Origin: a bacterium
GTDB taxonomy: Bacteria; Patescibacteriota; Patescibacteriia; UBA1558; S5-K13
Direction of reading: 5' to 3'
Length of the DNA stretch: 8,291 nucleotides
Assembly (NCBI GenBank): GCA_021106915.1
Contig: JAIOTH010000035.1
Location: 1 to 8,291, forward strand
Numbering within the stretch: position 1 is the stretch's first letter; the number at the start of each line of letters is the position of its first letter. Shown here one piece after another: positions 5,812 to 8,291 of the stretch. Below the pieces are notes generated by a model, which was given only the letters and a program-made list of their open reading frames with translations, was not told the DNA's origin and did no database searches. The position numbers were made by a program, and so were the translations under genes.

Positions 5812-6825
5812 ATGAATATAAAGACAATTAAAAAATTTGATAAAGGTAATGTTTTAAAAACTTATCAAAATATGAATAAACAATTTGAACAGATTTTTCA
5901 AGAGTTTAAATTAGTTAAATTACCAGCTAATTTTAAGAATATAAATAAAATCTTAGTTTGTGGAATGGGAGGTTCAGCTTTGGGTCCAGATTTAGTAAGA
6001 AGTGTTTTTAAAAATAATTTAGTACTGCCATTAATAATTGTTAATGACTATAAATTACCAAAATGGGTAGATGATCAAACTTTGGTAGTTATTTCTAGCT
6101 TTTCGGGAAATACAGAAGAAATTATTTCCTGTTATCAGAAAGCTCAGAGAAAAAACTTAAAAATTTTTATAATTGCAGGTGGAGGAAAATTATCTAAATT
6201 AGGGGTTTTAAAATTTATTTATGAACCTAAATACAATTATGCTCAGAGCCCACGATTTGCTGTAGGTTATTCAATCGCTATTTTTATAGCTTTATTTAAA
6301 AAATTGGGATTATTAAATTTTAGTAGTCAAAAGATTAAATTAGGCATAAACTTTTTTTCTAAGACTAAGAAAGAAGCAGAAAAAATATCTCTAAAAATGA
6401 AGGATAAAATTCCAGTATTAATTGCCTCGGAACATTTAGTGGCTAATGTTCATATTTGGCAGAATCAGATTAATGAAACTGGTAAAAATTTTGCTACATA
6501 TTTTTCTATTCCTGAGATTTGTCATCATCAATTTGAAGGATTGAGTTCTCCAAAAAGTTTAAATAAAAATATTATTTATGTTTTAATAAATTCGGAATTG
6601 TATCATCCTCGAAATCAGAAGCGTTATCAAATAATGGAAAAGATATTATTGAAAAAAAAGATTAATTTTATAGATTTGAAAACCAAGGGAAATAATGTTT
6701 GGGATCAAAGTATATATATTTTGGGTCTTTCTTCTTATGCGGCTTTTTATTTGGCCTATTATAATCAAATTGATCCCCAGCCTAACCCTTGGGTTGATTA
6801 TTTAAAACAAGAAATGAAAAAATAG
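5812..6825 (+). CDS. Bifunctional phosphoglucose/phosphomannose isomerase
   Basis: This is a SIS-domain aldose-ketose isomerase of the PGI/PMI family, converting glucose-6-phosphate and mannose-6-phosphate to and from fructose-6-phosphate in the cytoplasm. It has 337 residues, normal for the family. The N-terminal SIS domain shows GMGGSALGPD (51-60) and the phosphate-binding SSFSGNTEE (95-103). SPRFAVGYS (146-154) carries the conserved Arg148. NET (221-223) and the His pair in PEICHHQFEG (234-243) sit where the catalytic Glu and ring-opening His are expected. The C-terminal domain ends NPWVDYLKQ. Residue roles are assigned by family memory, not alignment. Start ATG has no Shine-Dalgarno. With the mannosyltransferase downstream it suggests a mannose-supply role as well as glycolysis. 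Confidence 0.88.
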   Translation: MNIKTIKKFDKGNVLKTYQNMNKQFEQIFQEFKLVKLPANFKNINKILVCGMGGSALGPDLVRSVFKNNLVLPLIIVNDYKLPKWVDDQTLVVISSFSGNTEEIISCYQKAQRKNLKIFIIAGGGKLSKLGVLKFIYEPKYNYAQSPRFAVGYSIAIFIALFKKLGLLNFSSQKIKLGINFFSKTKKEAEKISLKMKDKIPVLIASEHLVANVHIWQNQINETGKNFATYFSIPEICHHQFEGLSSPKSLNKNIIYVLINSELYHPRNQKRYQIMEKILLKKKINFIDLKTKGNNVWDQSIYILGLSSYAAFYLAYYNQIDPQPNPWVDYLKQEMKK

Positions 6826-6844
6826 TAGAGCCACAAGGCACTTG

Positions 6845-6860
6845 CTTGCCTGTAGGTAAG
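6845..6860. repeat. Small hairpin between isomerase and glycosyltransferase
   Basis: CTTGCC (6845-6850), loop TGTA and GGTAAG (6855-6860) form a 6-bp stem with one G.T pair, 20 bases after the isomerase stop and without a T-run. It resembles the short GC-rich palindromes scattered between Patescibacteria genes (recollection). It is not a convincing terminator. Confidence 0.4.
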
Positions 6861-6881
6861 GTTGCGATTTTCTGCTATTAT

Positions 6882-6909
6882 TTGTATTTTTTTTAATTCT
6901 GTCTATAAT
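6882..6909 (+). promoter_or_regulatory. Possible promoter of the glycosyltransferase gene
   Basis: TTGTAT (6882-6887), a 16-base spacer and a perfect TATAAT (6904-6909) lie 45 bases before the ATG at 6955. The position favours that ATG over the TTG at 6862, which would put the promoter inside the gene. Confidence 0.45.
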
Positions 6910-6954
6910 AAAGATAGAAGTAATTTGTTAGGCAATAGACCAATAACTAAAAGT

Positions 6955-7659
6955 ATGATTTATATAGTAATTCCTACTTATAATGAGCGGGAAAATATTG
7001 AGAATCTGATCAAAAAAATTTTTAAACAAAATATAGAAGATTTGAAAATTTTAGTAGTGGATGATAATTCACCAGATAAGACTTATGAAATTATTGAGGA
7101 GATGAAAAAATTTTATCCAGTGGAGATTATTGTTCGAAAAAAAAAGTTAGGTTTAGGCAGTGCTTATATAAAAGGATTTAAATATGCTTTATCCCAAGGA
7201 GCAGAAATGATAATGGAAATGGATGCAGATTTTTCTCACCATCCTTATAAGGTTCCAGAATTAATTCAAGCAGTTAAGGATGGTTATGATGCTAGTTTAG
7301 GCTCGCGCTGGGTAAAAGGAGGAGGAGTTATTGGTTGGAATATGCGAAGAAAATTTTCCTCTAAGGCGGCAATGTATTTTTCACAAGCTATTTTAAGACT
7401 AAAGACCAAGGATGTGACGAGTGGTTTTCGTTGTTATCATCGGCGAGTTTTTGATAAAATTGATTTAGATAAAATAAAAAGTAATGGTTATGCTTTTCAA
7501 GAAGAAATGGTCTATCTCTTAGAGAAGAATGGCTTTAAAATAAAGGAAATTCCTATCACTTTCGTTGATCGACAAAAAGGTAAATCCAAACTGGGTTTCA
7601 GGCAAATTGTGATGTTTTTTGTAAATATTTTAAGATTAAAGTTTGGTAGAAAAATATAG
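6955..7659 (+). CDS. Polyprenol-phosphate mannose synthase (GT2, DPM1-like)
   Basis: This is a family 2 glycosyltransferase that most resembles dolichol/polyprenol monophosphomannose synthase, which moves mannose from GDP-mannose to a polyprenyl phosphate at the inner membrane face. From the ATG at 6955 it has 234 residues. Motifs in order: VIPTYNERENI (5-15), VVDDNSPD (34-41), metal-binding MDADFSHHP (89-97, Asp90 and Asp92), GSRWVKGGG (116-124), TSGFRCYHR (155-163) and GYAFQEEM (178-185). There is no C-terminal TM anchor or GtrA domain, so it is the short soluble or peripheral form. The frame is open back to a TTG at 6862, but those 31 extra residues are unlike the family. A terminator follows directly. 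The exact sugar could be glucose instead of mannose. Confidence 0.87.
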   Translation: MIYIVIPTYNERENIENLIKKIFKQNIEDLKILVVDDNSPDKTYEIIEEMKKFYPVEIIVRKKKLGLGSAYIKGFKYALSQGAEMIMEMDADFSHHPYKVPELIQAVKDGYDASLGSRWVKGGGVIGWNMRRKFSSKAAMYFSQAILRLKTKDVTSGFRCYHRRVFDKIDLDKIKSNGYAFQEEMVYLLEKNGFKIKEIPITFVDRQKGKSKLGFRQIVMFFVNILRLKFGRKI

Positions 7660-7676
7660 TATTAATAGTATAGTTT

Positions 7677-7701
7677 AACCTGGGATTTTTCAGGTTTTTT
7701 T
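7677..7701 (+). terminator. Rho-independent terminator after the glycosyltransferase
   Basis: AACCTG (7677-7682), an 8-base loop and CAGGTT (7691-7696) form a perfect 6-bp stem running into a T-run (to 7701). It begins 18 bases after the stop. Confidence 0.85.
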
Positions 7702-7921
7702 GTTTAACTAGTTATTAGCTACTAAATTTTCATATATTAAATAAATTTTAGTTTACGTTTACTTAAAAAGGCAAGATATAAAATTTATTCTATATTATTA
7801 TCATATTGCTAAATATTCAACTACTAGCTAGATATTATTTAGCACAGTAAACGAAATTTGTTTGTTAATAAAAATTATAATTTTTTATAATTGAATGAGT
7901 GGAAAAAATTATTTAACGGGG
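7702..7921. other. AT-rich intergenic region with nested inverted repeats
   Basis: No convincing gene is seen here. Two inverted repeats are nested. The outer pair is CGTTTACT (7756-7763) with AGTAAACG (7846-7853). The inner pair is TGCTAAATA (7807-7815) with TATTTAGCA (7836-7844). Both are perfect and their right arms are one base apart. A separate AT hairpin, AATTATA/TATAATT, lies at 7873-7892. The arrangement could be a small structured RNA or the footprint of a small element, but in DNA this AT-rich short palindromes also arise by chance. Confidence 0.4.
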
Positions 7922-7950
7922 TTGACTTTATTATAGCTGTATGGTATAGT
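7922..7950 (+). promoter_or_regulatory. Near-consensus extended -10 promoter
   Basis: TTGACT (7922-7927), exactly 17 bases, then TATAGT (7945-7950) with a TGG extended -10 directly in front (7942-7944). Transcription would start near 7957, leaving a leader of about 23 bases to the lipoprotein ATG at 7980. This is the best promoter in the window. Confidence 0.8.
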
Positions 7951-7968
7951 TTAATATTAAAAAAAGAT

Positions 7969-7975
7969 AAGGAGG
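7969..7975 (+). promoter_or_regulatory. Strong Shine-Dalgarno of the lipoprotein gene
   Basis: AAGGAGG lies four bases before the ATG at 7980. It is the only clear Shine-Dalgarno in the window and fixes the start of the short lipoprotein frame. Confidence 0.85.
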
Positions 7976-7979
7976 AATT

Positions 7980-8117
7980 ATGAAAAATTTAATAATTTTG
8001 ATCATTGTGGGGTTGGTTTTGGGAGCTTGTACTGGGGTGCAATATACAAGCCAAGGACGAAGAATCAAGGATCCTACTAATCAATTGATTAAAGTTGGAT
8101 TTTGGAATACGGGTTAA
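7980..8117 (+). CDS. Short putative lipoprotein (probably truncated)
   Basis: A 45-residue frame begins with a textbook lipoprotein signal: MKN, a hydrophobic core LIILIIVGLVL, then lipobox LGAC with Cys17 as the lipidated residue. About 29 residues would remain after processing, to the TAA at 8115. It has its own near-consensus promoter and perfect Shine-Dalgarno. The mature part (TGVQYTSQGRRIKDPTNQLI) matches no family I recognise. Codon use differs from neighbours, with several GGG, GTG and TTG codons. The stop sits in the loop of an 8-bp palindrome, and the same frame continues as protein-like sequence to 8279. The frame is therefore probably the start of a longer lipoprotein of about 99 residues, or alternatively a genuine small toxin-like or entericidin-like lipopeptide. 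Confidence 0.65.
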   Translation: MKNLIILIIVGLVLGACTGVQYTSQGRRIKDPTNQLIKVGFWNTG

Positions 8118-8127
8118 ATCCCGTATT
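8106..8127. repeat. 8-bp palindrome at the lipoprotein stop
   Basis: AATACGGG (8106-8113), loop TTAAAT and CCCGTATT (8120-8127) form a perfect hairpin. The first TAA is in the loop and the second TAA (8127-8129) begins at its last base. There is no T-run, so it is not a standard terminator. It may be an inserted or rearranged sequence. Confidence 0.7.
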
Positions 8128-8129
8128 AA

Positions 8130-8279
8130 GTCACTATTCGGGATAAGTGTCCTGAAGATAAGGGTCCTGAAGGTGATGTTTATTTTAAGGATGTGACGAT
8201 TAGTACTGGGGGCTTGAAAAGTTGGACCATACATTGTGAACGTGTTTTGATTAGATGGAAAAATCTGAATCGGCATTGA
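8130..8279 (+). pseudogene. In-frame continuation of the lipoprotein frame
   Basis: After the second TAA (8127-8129) the same frame is open to TGA 8277-8279. It encodes about 49 residues of protein-like sequence, including VTIRDKCPEDKGPEGDVYF and KDVTISTGGLKSW. Two 15-base units starting GTCCTGAAG (8149 and 8164) give the partial peptide repeat CPEDK/GPEGD. There is no start codon or Shine-Dalgarno of its own, so it is most likely the disconnected C-terminal part of the lipoprotein. Past the TGA the codons GTG TGT GCA TAA run to the window edge. The function is unknown. Confidence 0.5.
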
Positions 8280-8291
8280 GTGTGTGCATAA

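Noticed and set aside
6862..6954. TTG start adding 31 residues to the glycosyltransferase
   Set aside because: The extension is unlike the family, which starts at the VIPTYN strand. It lies next to a palindrome and would contain the likely promoter.
7989..8276. 95-codon minus-strand frame opposite the lipoprotein
   Set aside because: Its residues look like antisense of a coding strand, it has no ribosome site, and the opposite strand has a promoter, Shine-Dalgarno and lipoprotein signal.
1..8291. CRISPR array, insertion sequence or rRNA
   Set aside because: No regularly spaced repeats, no transposase frame with terminal repeats, and no rRNA-like sequence were seen.

Overview
The window is AT-rich throughout (codons mostly A/T-ending, stops mostly TAA or TAG). 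It carries short, tightly packed bacterial genes, nearly all without a Shine-Dalgarno sequence. The gene set suggests a member of the Candidate Phyla Radiation / Patescibacteria: a MacAB-type adaptor and exporter with a single-TM adaptor, a yebC-ruvC pair, a stand-alone UPF0213-type GIY-YIG protein, a bifunctional phosphoglucose/phosphomannose isomerase and a polyprenol-phosphate mannose synthase. The lineage is inference from gene style; no rRNA or marker phylogeny is present.

Layout. Positions 2-3680 (+) hold a three-gene efflux operon: a membrane-anchored adaptor, an ABC ATPase and an MacB-like permease, closed by a clear Rho-independent terminator at 3740-3768. The adaptor reading frame is broken by one in-frame TGA (716-718); the same frame is open on both sides from 2 to 1771. 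The permease also ends at a TGA, with two further sense codons and then TAA, just where the family's usual last residues would be. Positions 3812-5622 (-) hold yebC, ruvC overlapping its 3' end, a tRNA-Gly(UCC), a small GIY-YIG protein and a terminator. The stretch between the tRNA and the GIY-YIG gene is a cluster of palindromes. Positions 5812-7659 (+) hold the sugar-phosphate isomerase and the glycosyltransferase, followed by a terminator. Together they point to making mannose phosphate and loading mannose onto a polyprenyl carrier. Positions 7702-8291 contain an AT-rich intergenic stretch with nested inverted repeats, then a near-consensus promoter and a perfect Shine-Dalgarno. These drive a short lipoprotein whose reading frame is closed by two TAA codons in and beside a GC-rich palindrome, yet continues as protein-like sequence in the same frame.

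The points most worth checking are the interrupted adaptor frame with its companion TGA in the permease, and the broken but strongly signalled lipoprotein at the right end. I do not see a clearly new multi-gene system. An alternative genetic code (UGA=Gly as in Gracilibacteria/Absconditabacteria, or UGA=Trp) was considered. It is not supported: the other genes contain no in-frame TGA, and the one tRNA-Gly present reads GGA.
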